Origin: Brugia malayi
Taxonomy: Eukaryota > Nematoda > Chromadorea > Rhabditida > Onchocercidae
DNA: 64,000 nucleotides
Direction of reading: 5' to 3'
Assembly (NCBI RefSeq): GCF_000002995.4
Contig: NW_025062479.1
Span: 10,707,721-10,771,720 of the forward strand
Shown one piece after another: positions 1-11,903 of the stretch. The notes below the pieces were generated by a model. That model searched no databases, had not been told where the DNA came from, and was given only the letters and a program-made list of their open reading frames with translations. The translations under genes were made by a program, and so were the position numbers. The number at the start of each line of letters is the position of its first letter. The first letter of the stretch is position 1.

Positions 1-796
1 TTAATGGTAAAATTTGCAGAGCTATCGGTTCGTTGCCGATAATAAATTATATCATTTTTTTTTTTTTTTTTTTTTTTAAGGAGAACATTATATCAAGTTA
101 AAAATTTAAGAAATATTTTTGCAAAAGAAAAAGAAAAAAAAATTAAGAAATAAAGTGCAATTATTTTATATTATGAAATATTTACAACTTTAAACAACTT
201 AAAACTAGTAAAAATATGCAAATTTTAGCTGCAATTCAAAATTTCTTCCATGATTTACTAAATTACTCGCTAACAAAAAAGTTATTACAAAATATTGGGA
301 AAGAGAATCAATTTTATTAACTAACCAACTTAAGTTAACATAAAGCAATCATGCAATTAGCATTTAAAAAAAAAAAAAAAAACTTTTCTGAAAAAAAAAA
401 CATTTTCGTGTTTCTATAATTTTTTCAAAAAATTCTTTGAACGAGAGATTATTGACATTTTTTAAAATTACCAATAATTATTCAAAGTAATGCTGTGCTT
501 TTTTTGTCTTTTTTTATTATTTTTTTTCCAATACCTAAATATTGCTAACGTAATAGTATTGAATTCTTTTTTTCAATCATTTTAAATGATTTGCAGATAA
601 TTAAGAGTTATCATTTCATATAACACACATGTGAAAAAAAATAAAAAAAAGGAAAGGAAAAAAACATTTGGAAGAATATGAATGATGAAAAATATTTGTT
701 GATGAAATGAAAAAAATATGTGCATTTATAATTGTGAAATATTAATGTTTCACAATCATTAACTGAATAATAAAATCTGTACCTAATCCTTTATTT
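1..796. other. 3' flank of the ONECUT gene, no gene seen
   Basis: This stretch follows the ONECUT stop codon. It is very AT-rich, with homopolymer runs such as the T-run near 54-77 and A-runs near 365-380, and I see no conserved reading frame on either strand. Part of it is presumably the 3' UTR of the minus-strand gene, but I cannot place a convincing cleavage site. Confidence 0.5.
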
Positions 797-3088
797 TTAT
801 AATTGCTCAAAAACGGGTGGCGGTGGTATGGTACCAAGAATCGTTTCACTATTTGTATTAGAATTAAGTACCACATCATGTTGTTGTTCGGATTGATGCT
901 GTTGCTGTTGCTCTTGCTGTCGTGTTTGTGATTGTTGTAGTTGCTCTTGCTGTTGCTGTTGCTCTTGTTGCTCTTCCTCTTGCCTACCACGATCATGACC
1001 ACGACGACGGGCATTCATGAAAAAATTCGCAACTGTCGTAGGATCCAATTGTAGTTGTTGAGATATTGTCAGTTGCATTTCTCGTGATGGCCGTTTGGTT
1101 TCCTTGAATATTGCCTATAATAAATGTCTCTCTTTTTCTTATGAATTATTTTAGATATTTTAATTTCAAAGTTTTATAATAGCATCATTTTTTAAAAGGT
1201 ATTATTTAGAAAAAAAGTTTGAACGAAAAAATTTTCGACCTAATTTGTTAGTTTGTTATAATTGTTAACTGCAAAAAATTTAATAAATCAATATATCACA
1301 TAAAATTATATAAATTATAAAAAGTATTACTTAAAAAAAAAAAAAAATTGGTGCAAATGCATCAGAATGATGTTGGAAATGTATTAATTCAGGCATGAAT
1401 TTATATTACAATGGAATATTATTTATTCTTTCTCACATTAGAATTAATAAACAAATATGTATATCCTTTCCTTACAAGATATCCTTTCCTAACTAATTTC
1501 AAATCTCTCTTTCTCAAAGAAAAAAAAAAAGATTTGAAGCTTTCGTTTTTTTCCCAAAATATGGAAGGATGTATCTTAAGCCATAATGCTAGAGCAAGGC
1601 TAACATACCACCTTCCTCCTTGTAATGTATCTGGAAGACCAGTCCTGTGATGATTTTGCCTTCTTCGCTACTGATAACTGATTGCTTCCGAGAAACGAAG
1701 AAGGAAGCGAATACGCACGTAACTGATTAATTATTTAAATGTTGATAGAAATAATGGAAAGAGTGGAGCGTTTTTTAAAATTTGGAGTAAATTTTTGAAG
1801 AATGTAAAAATTAAATTGTGTGACAATAACAAATGACATCTGCTTCCTTTTTTTTCCTCCTTCTCATTCTCTCTATCACTCATTCTTGCCCTTACTCTTT
1901 TCTTTCTCTCCCTCTTCCTGTTCCCTTTCAGCTTAAAAAAAACAAAAAAGAAAACAAAAAAAAAAAAAAAAAAGCTCTAGAAGTGACTAGGGTTAGCATT
2001 CTATTAAATTATGTCAAATAAAAAAAATTTAGATTTAAAAGAAGAAAAAAACATATATAATAGATTAATATTATCTTCATTATATATTATTTTATATAAT
2101 TTAAATTTAGAAAAAAAGTAGTTTTTTTTTCTGTTAGAAATTACACTTTCCAAAAAAAAGGAAAAAAAAAAAAAAACTATCATATATTTATAATTGATAA
2201 AATAGATCACAGAATACAAGATGAAAATATTATTATTCTTTTTGCATAGTTTTTTTGCTTTTTTTTTCTCTTTCTCTTTTTCCCTCCTCCTCTCTCTCCC
2301 TCTCTTTTCTCTCTATCTTTTACAAATTTCAATTAGCACCTTCAACTGGCCCACCTGCAATGTACGTCTTTGAATATCGGTGAACACTAAGCGTGGTTTT
2401 TTTGGTGTTGTCGGTTGTGAAGCACCATTAATTTGTTGTTCATCTTTTCGTTTACACGCTGAATTAATTTTATTAAAAGCAAAAAAAAAATTTTTTTTGA
2501 ACAAATAATTAAATTTTTAAAATTGAAACAATTTATTTAATAATTAATGAGTATCATATGCGATCTTTTTTTACTTCTTTTTTGTTTTAATGCATAAGAA
2601 TTGAAGTAAATATTAGTAGTAATTCGAAAATTTTTTTTCACAAAATTAAAACATAAAAAAAATGAAAGAGAAAGAAAGAGGAAGCAGGAAGAGAGAGAGG
2701 AAGAGCGAGAGAGAAAAAGAGAAAGTATACATATTTCATATGTCCCTTGCAATCATAGTCAACCATTTAATTTTTAGAAATTTTCCAGTACATATCATAA
2801 TTAGTAGTACGAAAAAAAAAACATGAAAAGGATACGCACACTAATTGATAGAGCTTTCTTACAAATAAATTTTACAATAATGCTCATTAATTTATAGTTG
2901 AATGCTTGACCTTTCGGCATGGATAATTGGTATAATGATTAGATTTCAATCACAAAATTAGAGAATCATTACTAATGATTATAAAATAAGATTTAGTTTA
3001 GAATGTTGAGAGAGATTATAAAATTCAAAAACACAAATTAACAATTACTAAATGATCTTATTTTTATTGCAATGGCACATTTGCTATC

Positions 3089-3119
<31 letters not shown>

Positions 3120-6100
3120 CAATAATGTTATCTGTGATAACATATAAATCATATGAGAATGATAATATTTAGATTCATTAATTTTGATTTGGAACAATAA
3201 AAGGATATGAAAATTTAAATGGTGATGAAAATGAAAAATAAAATAACTTCAAACGTAAAAAAGAAAAGATTTCACTTTTATCTATCTGTTATAGTGTTAT
3301 AAATCATTTAAAGTTTCAAAATTGAAAGTAATGAAATTTGATCAGAAAGTTTGTATGGACAATTCGCCAGGAATAAGACAATTTCCGATGAAATTAATTC
3401 AGACATTTATTGAGATTGTATAATTCGTCACTATGACATAAGCATATTCTCATCCATTGAGGATGCGCAATAATTTTTGTAAAGATTTATAGGCATATTC
3501 AATCTTGTAATCACTCTTGCATATACGTCTAATCTCCCGATTTTTCACTGCATAAAATTAGTCTTTTTTCCGGATCATCTAATTTCAGGTATTTAAGTTT
3601 ATATACTTTTGTTTGCTTAATTTACAAATATAATAATATCATACTATTTTTCCAAAATATAATGTCAAATGAATATAATTTCATTTTTCTTTTTTATTTT
3701 TTGTTTCAATTTCCTTTAGTTAATTTTTTTTTTCTTTCGATAAATAACTATTAAAAGATTTGAAATATTTACAGAAATTCAAACAAAAAGAAGAAAAAAA
3801 ATTTTTTTTGTTGTGCATAGGTGAAAAATTGCAATTATTTTTCTCAAAAGATTTATGTTCATGTCCAAATTTCATACATTAAAATGTATCAAACAATCTA
3901 AAATCACTTCATATTTTCCGGGAATTTTCCGGTCTTTCATCATTTATAGATGTAACGAAATAACCGTAGACAAAAATTTTTGAGAATTAAATTTTTATAA
4001 ACCATTGCAAGCAAGATAAACTTGAAACGATGAAAAAATGGACATCGGCAACGGATAATGCATTATTAATGAATGTCAAATACATCTGTATGTATGCATG
4101 TATGTATGTGTGTGTGTGCGTATATATATGCTCGTACGTAGGTATATTTCACGAGTGTCATATGAGTAAGACAGTTGATAATTAAAAGAATATATAGCGT
4201 ATTATCATAATATGAAAGATTTGCCGATGATTTCAATTTAATTATTACTTAGCCTAATTATTAGGCTAAGTAATAATTAAATTACTTAGCCTAATTATTA
4301 TTAGTATTATAAGCATACATTTTGTATTTCAATTCAAACAAAAAAAATTTAAGAGCTGTGTAATTTATATGAATAATAATTATAACGAAAAATTTGACTA
4401 TAAAAAAAGAAAAAGAAATATTTATTTATAAATTTTTTTTTAATTCGCTGCTTTTATTTATTGTGAATGAAATTTTAATTTTGTTTAGTTTTATTTTTTA
4501 TTTTTTTTTCTAAATAAAAAATCATTTATACCATTAATGAATGCTATTGGAAAGAAAAAAGTAATAGATAAAAAGTAATAGTAGTTGAAGCTAATAATTT
4601 TGAAAAACAAATTAAAATTTAAAATTTTTATAAATACTTTAAAGGAAACAATATTAAATTGGTAATTGTATTACTTAACAATGTTAATCTCATATAAAAA
4701 GAAAAAAGTGCTCAAAGATGATAAATTATACAGATTTAACTACTAATTATATTATATTAATGGCAAATGATAATTTTTACTTATTGTCGTATCTTCTTAT
4801 CAAAGTTTATTTGATGTACAAATTATTTGTCGACTAAATTATCAACCAAACTATTTTTGCTCTGTTTTGAACGTTATCAAAAATTATCATAGCAAATTCT
4901 ACCACTAATTTATTTGGGAAGTTTCAAATATTACGCAATTATTTTTTCTTACCTGCGAAAAAAGGCAAGGAAAGAAAAGAAAAAATAAATTGAGGTAAAT
5001 TTGTCAAAAAAAAAAGTTAATGTTGAAAAATAATAAATCATAAATATGAAATAAAAATTAGAATAAATAAATTAGAAATTATATTCGAAAAGTGATAAGA
5101 AAAAAAATAAATTTGATAAAATATTGTAAAGGCTATAAAAAATAAATTTGATAAAATATTAATTGTCAAAGATAAAATTACAATTGTAATTGCTATTATT
5201 ATTAATTCTTGAAGAAAGAATGAAAGAAAGGAAAAAAACACTTTTTCTTCTTTTTCATATTACTTAATAAATTTAATTATCAAATTCTACTATAATTAAT
5301 TGTTTCAAATTATTTAATATAAATTTTTTAATTTTTACAAATTAAATTTTCACAAAAAGCAAAGAAAAAGAAACAAAAAAAAAGAATAAATAAATTTGTT
5401 ATAGCATTACAATGACAAGTTAATTTACGATATGCAAATAATTTGACAAATAATCATCGGTTACTGTATCTAAAATATCTTTTCAATCAAATAGATTTAT
5501 TTTTTCTTTTTTTTCCACTTTTTTTTAACCACTTTGTTTTATTTGTAACAATAAAATGTTTGAGTATCATTTAATCAAGGAAAACTTGTTGCAAAATGTT
5601 TAAACAATAATTTTGCATTTATTGTAAAATATTTTATGGTACACATTTGTATAAAATTTATTGTATAAAAAACTTTAAAAAAAGAGAAATGATAAAAAAA
5701 AAATGAAAAAAAAAGATAGCAGAAATGAAATAAAAGATAAAGAGGAATGAACAAAAAAGGTGGACGAAGGTCAAAAAACAATTAAATCACAGATCGAGGT
5801 AAGTGGTATCCCCCGCACATAAAAAGATTGAAGGAAGAATCACCATCTGTGAGGTTTGGTACAGTAGCAGCTGCACTTTTTGCTCGTTAATCTAAACCCA
5901 TGCCACTCTTTTCAATTCGGTCATTTATATATGGATAAATTCATATCTTTTCTTTTAGCTATAACACATGTAGTGGTCATTGCCATTATTTATTTTATAT
6001 TTATTATTATTATTATTAATTAATGATAATAATCAGTTATTAAAAATCAAAAAAAAAAATTCTTTTAAAGCGTTATTAAAAAGTAATGATAATAATAATT

Positions 6101-7036
6101 ATTATTCATTACTATTATTATTATCATCTATCAAGAACACATATCATCCACATAATCGTATTTCATTTTTCATCCTTAATATCACTATGAATTCATTTTA
6201 ATTCGTAATTTCTAGTTGATTAAAAAAAAAAAAAAAGAAGTAACTTTTTCATCTCAAAATTTTCTTCCCTTCCTTAAAGTAAAAAAAAGCAAAGAAGAAA
6301 TGGTTAAAGATTTGCTCCCAAAATATCTGAATTGATTAAATCTTATAAGATTTATCAAGTATTAAAATAGTAGTATTTATTTAAAAAAAAAAATCAAAGA
6401 CGAAAGAATAAATAAAATAAATGAAGAGAATTATATTATTTTGATTTCATATCATTATTTAAAGTAAGCTTAAAATGTTGAAAAATAATAAAAATCTTTT
6501 CAATATTATTTTTATACATCAATCAAACTCCAAATTATTGATAAATCTTCTTTTTTGTTTTGCTTTGTTTTGTGAGAGAAAAAATGAATTACCAACAATT
6601 TCAAATTATTAAATATAAGAAAAAAAGCTAAGAAATTAAATAAACAACAACAACAAAAAATACCAGCTAAACGTAAAGCGGACATTCGTTGAAATTCCGG
6701 TTCCTGTAACCATTTTGCCATACGTCTGAATGTTTCACGACCGCTCTTAAGCTTGGACCATGGTTTTGGATTTCTCAATAAATCAGAAAGCGTTCCTTGT
6801 GATCTAAATAATAAAAATTTCATGTTTATACAAATGCAATTATTGAAAAAGTTACTTTTGGAATTATATAATTGGTACTGTTTTTATCATTTTTTTAAAA
6901 TTCAATCATCGTTTTTTTTTTTTTTTTTTGTTTCTTATTTAATCAGGAAAAAAGAATAATTTAATGATGAAATTTTTTTTTTTTAATTCAAATTTTTAAT
7001 AATAATAATAAGTAAATGAAAGATAAGTGTAAGAAT

Positions 7037-7071
<35 letters not shown>

Positions 7072-9085
7072 TAAAATGTGAAAAGCACAAAATAAATTAC
7101 TTGCTTGAATTACCTGTTAAATAAATGAATAAATATTTATACATTAATCAAATTCCAAATTATATATACATATATATAAACATATCTAACAAATTAAGAA
7201 CCAAAAAAAAAAAACGAAAAAAAGAAAAATTGGCAGTGAAGGAAAAAAAGCATGTGATGTACTAATTTTACAAAATTTCTAAAAAAAGGACAGAGAGGGA
7301 GAAAAGTAGGAAAGAGAAGGAGATTTCTGAATGAGAAATATAAATAGGGTGCATTAATTTTGAATTTTTTACACATTATAAACAATGAAAGTTGATCGGA
7401 TTTGTTATGTTATAAAAGAGAAATTTCAATTTGAAATAAGATCGCTTGAAATGAATATGATTCCAATTAAAAGAATGAGAGTTATAGATAAGCATAAAAT
7501 TAATTTGACTTTTGTATGATGACTAATTATTAGTGAAGTGTATAAGTTGAAGATGAAGTGAGAAAATAAATTATAATGTAGAGAAAGGAAGTGTGTAAAA
7601 TTAGAGGCTAATAATTAGATGAAATAAAATTAGTGATATCATATTTCTCTTTCTTTCTTTTTCTTCTCTTTTTTTTAGCTAATACAATTAAAAACAATGG
7701 GGAATAATTTGCATTGATAAATTTGATAAATTATTGTATGAAATTTTAATCAAGAGTCTTATGACATATGTTATGTTTATATTTGATATGATAATAAGTA
7801 AATTTTGAAATAATAAGAAGTAAATTTTGATAAGGAAAGAAGGAAAATAAAAAAAAAGTAAAAAAAAAAAAAAAAAAAAAACGATTTAATAAGATACCTG
7901 CATAAAACACGTTGTGCAAAAATTGCTTGTGGAATTGAATACCGTTTAAGTTCAGCGGAAATCCTCTGTGCAAGATCTTTGGTATTTAGCTCATCCATAT
8001 CGCTACCAGAATCTGGTGATCCGGCATGTGATATTGTATCAGCTTGTAATGGCGAAGAACCATTCTAAAATTTTATCACTACTTAACGCAATAATATTTA
8101 AAATTTAAATTAAAAAAAAAAGACGTCTAACATTGATTAATTACAATTTGTTATTGCTCTACTATAACAAATTTATTATTACTATCATAATACCACTAAT
8201 ATTCATCGAATACTTGCAGATAATTCTTATTTACCAATCAATGAATAATTTTTTCAAATTTTAGTAAGTCTAGCAAAGAAAAATAATTAATCTCTAATGA
8301 ACAATATTACTCGTTTAAATTCTTAATCTTTTCTAAAATTTGAAAATTATTGGCAAATTTGATTTAAAGAAAAAAAAATGAAATAAAAAAAAAGAAACCC
8401 TTTTGACAGTTTCCATTGTTTCTGTGTCTAAGATATCATTTGGACCATTAAAAGTATTGTATGAAGTTGAACTGATGAAATCCAATTTTTCCTGTTTCGG
8501 TTCCAGAACACCACTATATGATGGTACATATGGTGATTGTGAAGGTGAAAATGGTTCAGTTAATTGATGAAGTTGTTGATGTAAGGTAACTGGTGTTGTA
8601 TATTCATTCCTGCTATCATTACTGGAATCGGTAGGTTGACCATCTTCCGCATCCGGTTCATTCTTCATGTCATAAACGTATTTAATGTTTATATTATATG
8701 CAAATGAGCCAAAATTTAAGGAATTTGGTATGGAACTTGTTGGTGTTTGTTGAAAGAACATGCTACTACCAGATGGAGCACCTGAGTCTGATTCACTTAC
8801 CGCAGGACTTGCTGTAGAACGATTAAATTTAACAGACGAATTAGTAACCGTTGAAATAGGCGGAAGTGGTTGAAGAGGTGTTAACGTAGTATACTGATTA
8901 AATGCTGTTGTTGTAGCAGCAGTTTGACTATGAGGACTATTACGACCATGGCTTGAATAACTATCATCATGAATATGATTCCGATAGTTATCCGGCCGTG
9001 ACGGTGATGAACTTGATAATGTAGCTGATAGTAACGGATCTGAGCTATTGCTGGTCATCGGTCCTGATGATTCCAGTCCTTCCAT
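797..9085 (-). CDS. ONECUT-class (CUT plus homeodomain) transcription factor
   Basis: Sequence-specific nuclear DNA-binding protein; ONECUT factors commonly control neuronal and differentiation genes. Five exons keep phase: 9085-8399, 8064-7898, 6803-6664, 2458-2355 and 1114-797, giving 471 residues. The single CUT domain (about residues 253-332) reads RYSIPQAIFAQRVLCR, then SQGTLSDLLRNPKPWSKLKS and MSALRLAACKRK across splice junctions, almost unchanged from vertebrate ONECUT proteins. The divergent homeodomain (about 350-409) starts PKKPRLVFTD and has FFMNARRR in helix 3, with Phe and Met at positions 48 and 50, the ONECUT hallmark. A Gln-rich tail follows (about 410-445). The N-terminal 230 residues are Ser/Thr/Pro-rich and lack a recognisable domain. 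The ATG is preceded directly by an in-frame TAA. The homeodomain is split by a 1.24-kb intron; the intron between CUT domain and homeodomain is 4.2 kb. C. elegans has several ONECUT paralogues (ceh-48 and others); I cannot say which is orthologous. Confidence 0.95.
1115..2354 (-). other. Intron 4 of the ONECUT gene
   Basis: The intron has a GT donor (CAG|GTGGGC) and a TATAG acceptor. Most of it is AT-rich and poly-purine/pyrimidine. A less AT-rich island near 1560-1720 contains an inverted repeat (CCTTCTTCG at 1659-1667, CGAAGAAGG at 1696-1704). No coding exon is seen. Confidence 0.6.
3215..3638. repeat. Dispersed 424-bp element, copy A
   Basis: Comparing the lines by eye, this segment matches 45699-46122 with one mismatch (C at 3616, T at 46100). 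To its left, about 3040-3214, the two loci are still alignable but clearly diverged (substitutions and indels). To the right homology stops at 3638. No terminal inverted repeats, target duplication or reading frame over 60 codons is visible. It sits in a ONECUT intron. Confidence 0.9.
4235..4283. repeat. Perfect palindrome, 23-bp arms, 3-nt loop
   Basis: The left arm 4235-4257 and right arm 4261-4283 are exact reverse complements around a TTA loop; part of the right arm sequence is echoed just downstream (ACTTAGCCTAATTATTATTA). It could extrude a cruciform or be the remnant of a foldback element. It includes TTAGGC once only, so it is not a telomeric array. Confidence 0.9.
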
Positions 9086-9487
9086 TTATCCAAAGTAATA
9101 TGATGCACTGAGATGCCGGGACCGCTTCGTTTCTGGGCTTTCAACGTAAAGCAAAAAGCTGTGCAACAGACACAGACATATACGCTCACAACGACGACAC
9201 ACATAGATCCATAGATAGGAAAAGGACCCAAAGAGGTGTGACACTTAAGGAAATCCTTAAACTCCACCCTGAAAGAGGAAGAAGGCTTTCTTACTCCGCC
9301 GAAATGATATGCGGAAAAGTGAAAAGAGGAGGAGGAGAAGAGAGTAGATGGAAAAGGAGGGAACAATAAGGAAGAGTAGTTAGCTAGCTGAGCTAACTAG
9401 GCTTTCATCCTCTCTAAGCTCTAATATTTCAGTTTATGAGAATGAAAGACGAGGAAACAGGAAGAGGTAAAAATGACACATGAGCTA

Positions 9488-9518
9488 GGGTAGTGGAGGG
9501 GGAGGGGGAGGGTAGGGG
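9488..9518 (+). promoter_or_regulatory. G-quadruplex-like motif upstream of ONECUT
   Basis: Five G-runs (GGG, GGGGG, GGGGG, GGG, GGGG) with loops of 1-7 nt lie on the plus strand about 400 bp upstream of the ONECUT ATG. The pattern fits the usual G3+N1-7 quadruplex rule and stands out in a genome this AT-rich. A regulatory role is inferred. Confidence 0.45.
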
Positions 9519-10799
9519 ATGACAAAGGGTGACATTGTTGATTCAGAAAAAGGGAATGAGAAGATGGACCATTTTATAAATGAATGTCTAGCATGCTAGC
9601 TTACTGCACCACTCCTGAATTGCTTGCTACTGTTGTCGCATTGCATGCAGACTTTGCCGTCATCCATCCGTTATTCATTGAGCCTAGCAATAAGAGGCAC
9701 AGCTTGCTATCCGTTATTAAACTCTACCACAATTACATTTAATTCATGCACTACGAGCAGATAGCAGATGTTATTTTGTTACTTACTAAATGCTACTAAC
9801 TGTGATGAATTCATTTTTAGCAATCAAACAAACAGTAGCTAATTGTTGTAGTAAAAAACATTTTCAATAGCATACATTAAAAATTTCATTTCATTTTATT
9901 GTATCTCGTTTTTTTTATTTATTTTTCGAAAAAAAATTTATTTATCAAGCTTAATTATTTTTTCCAATGATTTTATTTTCAAATTTAATATATAATCCAT
10001 TTTCTGTATGTCGATGAATTATCAAAAAACTTAACTTATGTTTTTAAATATACTTTAATATCCTTCCCTCTCTCTCTCTCTGTTCATTTAAATTTAACAA
10101 GATTTTATTTATTTTTTTATTTTGTTAATTCTATTAATAGTTTTATATTAAAATATTTAATGAATCAAACTGTTTATTCTATTATTATTTAAAAATACTT
10201 TTAATCATTTACGTATACATAATATTAGTATTGGAAACTATTCTTTTTTCATATTCCACAAGAAATAAAACAATTTCATAAATTTTTAGTGAAAATTCAC
10301 TCATACATTTCATTTTTTTTTTTTAAAAAAAACCAAATTAATTGTAACGTATTTTATCTTGATAAATCACAATAGTTAGTCATTCATGCATACATTTTAT
10401 GCATGGTACATTATTTTATTTGAGCAAAAAAAGAAAGAGTAAAAATAGGAAAAAAGTACCAAAATTCAACAAAAAAAAAAAAATTAAAAGTTCACTATAT
10501 GACAATATATAACAGATAATTAATTACTTTTCTTTCTAAAGGAAAAGCTTAGACAATTTTATTTTTGTCTATACATTATTATCATATTTTCTTTCTTTTT
10601 TTTTAAAAAAAAGAAAAAGGTAAATGATCAAATATGAGAAAAAATGAATAAGAAGAATAAATAAATGAATGAATAAATGCGAAAGGAGAAAAGAAGATGG
10701 ACTTGTAAAAGGTACATCAAAAATAATTGGGTGAAAAGTTTATACTTATAATTTTATAGTTCATTTTTGATCAAAATGTAAAACAAAATTGAATTAACT

Positions 10800-10970
10800 A
10801 TAAGCAATAATAAATAATAATGGTAATAATAATAATAATGACAATAATAATAATAATGGTAATAATAATAATAGCAATGATGATGATGATGATAATAATA
10901 ATAATAATATTAATAATGAAAATAATAATGTCAATATTAATATTAGCATTAATAATGATAATTATAGCAA
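10800..10970. repeat. AAT triplet microsatellite, imperfect
   Basis: Runs of (AAT)n are broken by ATG, GTA and GAC variants. An apparent plus-strand reading frame here is only repeat translated as poly-Ile/Met. Confidence 0.8.
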
Positions 10971-11260
10971 TAAATTCCGCGTCAAAAAATTCAAATTTTA
11001 ATTACAACTTGAATTTTACTTGCAGAGAAACAATTTATCCAATGTCGCTTAACGTCAGTCAATCAATCATTACTAATTTAAAATTTTTCATTTTTCTTTC
11101 TTTCCTCAATTTTTTTTTAAAGTGAATTTTCAATATTTGCCTTAACTTTCATGACATATATGTAAAAATATACTACGAAGCTTTTTCGTTTTTTTTTTTT
11201 TGATTTTCAATCGAATCAATAAAATTTTTGAAATCAACAAATATTAATAAATATTATCAT

Positions 11261-11903
11261 TTAATCAAGCCTATTATTTGATGGCGTATACATATGCGCC
11301 TGAGCATGTCGTACTCTTTCCGCCATTTCCTTCTCTTCCTCACCAACAAACATCGTTTTCATGTCATACTCATCATCATCTTCATAATAATAACCTATTG
11401 GCCTAAAGCAATAAAGTAAAAACATTAAGTAGAAATAACGAAAAAAAAATTTTCTTCATTATCTGATAATGTCATTATTTACTATCATTATTTGGAAGTA
11501 GAATTAATTTAAAGATTGTATTAAAGATTGAATAGAATTAAAGATTGTATAAAATCAATAAGAAAACGAAGATATAATGTTGTTATATTAGTTGAAATGC
11601 TATGTATAATATAATTTAAAAATTTTTAATTTAATACAAAAGTAGAAACTAAATTATCAATTTCTTTTTTCGTCGTTGTATCAATACTAACCTTGGCTGT
11701 TCGCTTGGAATTCGACCATACAAGAAATTAGTATGAGTATTCTCTTCAACTGGACATTTTTCCGGTTCAGATGATTCTTCAACTCGATTAAATCGATATG
11801 ATATCATCCAAATGATAATAACGATAATAACAAGAATGGTTACTACACCACCAATACCAGCTGTGATAAGAGCAACTTTCTGTGTTCGAGCTTGGAATCG
11901 AAC
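11261..11903 (-). other. Uninflatable-like exons 64-65: transmembrane helix and cytoplasmic tail
   Basis: Exons 11903-11692 and 11402-11261. A single helix rich in Ile/Val ([17 protein letters not shown], about residues 3508-3524) follows the last EGF and is stopped by SYRFNR, giving an outside-in type I topology. The roughly 80-residue acidic tail contains a [11 protein letters not shown] patch and ends SNNRLD. I recognise no known tail motif. Confidence 0.85.

Larger units (their letters stand above)
2459..6663 (-). other. Large intron 3 of the ONECUT gene
   Basis: This 4.2-kb intron separates the CUT-domain exon from the homeodomain exon; the G|CG codon is completed correctly across it. 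It contains one copy of a 424-bp dispersed element (3215-3638), a 23-bp-arm perfect palindrome (4235-4283), a TATG/TG microsatellite near 4090-4130 and a less AT-rich island near 5800-5960. I see no extra exon. Confidence 0.6.
9086..11260. other. Upstream region of ONECUT / 3' flank of the Uninflatable-like gene
   Basis: No conserved coding sequence is seen. The part next to the ONECUT start (about 9086-9800) is distinctly less AT-rich than the rest and probably holds the promoter and 5' UTR. It contains a TCTCAG sequence 24 nt before the ATG that could serve as a cis- or trans-splice acceptor, an 8-bp-arm palindrome at 9378-9398, and a G-rich motif at 9488-9518. The remainder is AT-rich, with AAT triplet repeats around 10800-10970. 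Confidence 0.5.

Noticed and set aside
742..1014. Asn/Lys/Ser-rich minus-strand frame of 90 codons
   Set aside because: It is a frame-shifted shadow of the Gln-rich ONECUT tail; the true frame continues the homeodomain across the upstream intron.
4255..4275. TTAGGC, the nematode telomere unit
   Set aside because: It occurs singly within a palindrome; there is no tandem array.
10820..11125. Plus-strand frame of 101 codons rich in Ile/Met
   Set aside because: It is an imperfect AAT microsatellite followed by non-conserved sequence.
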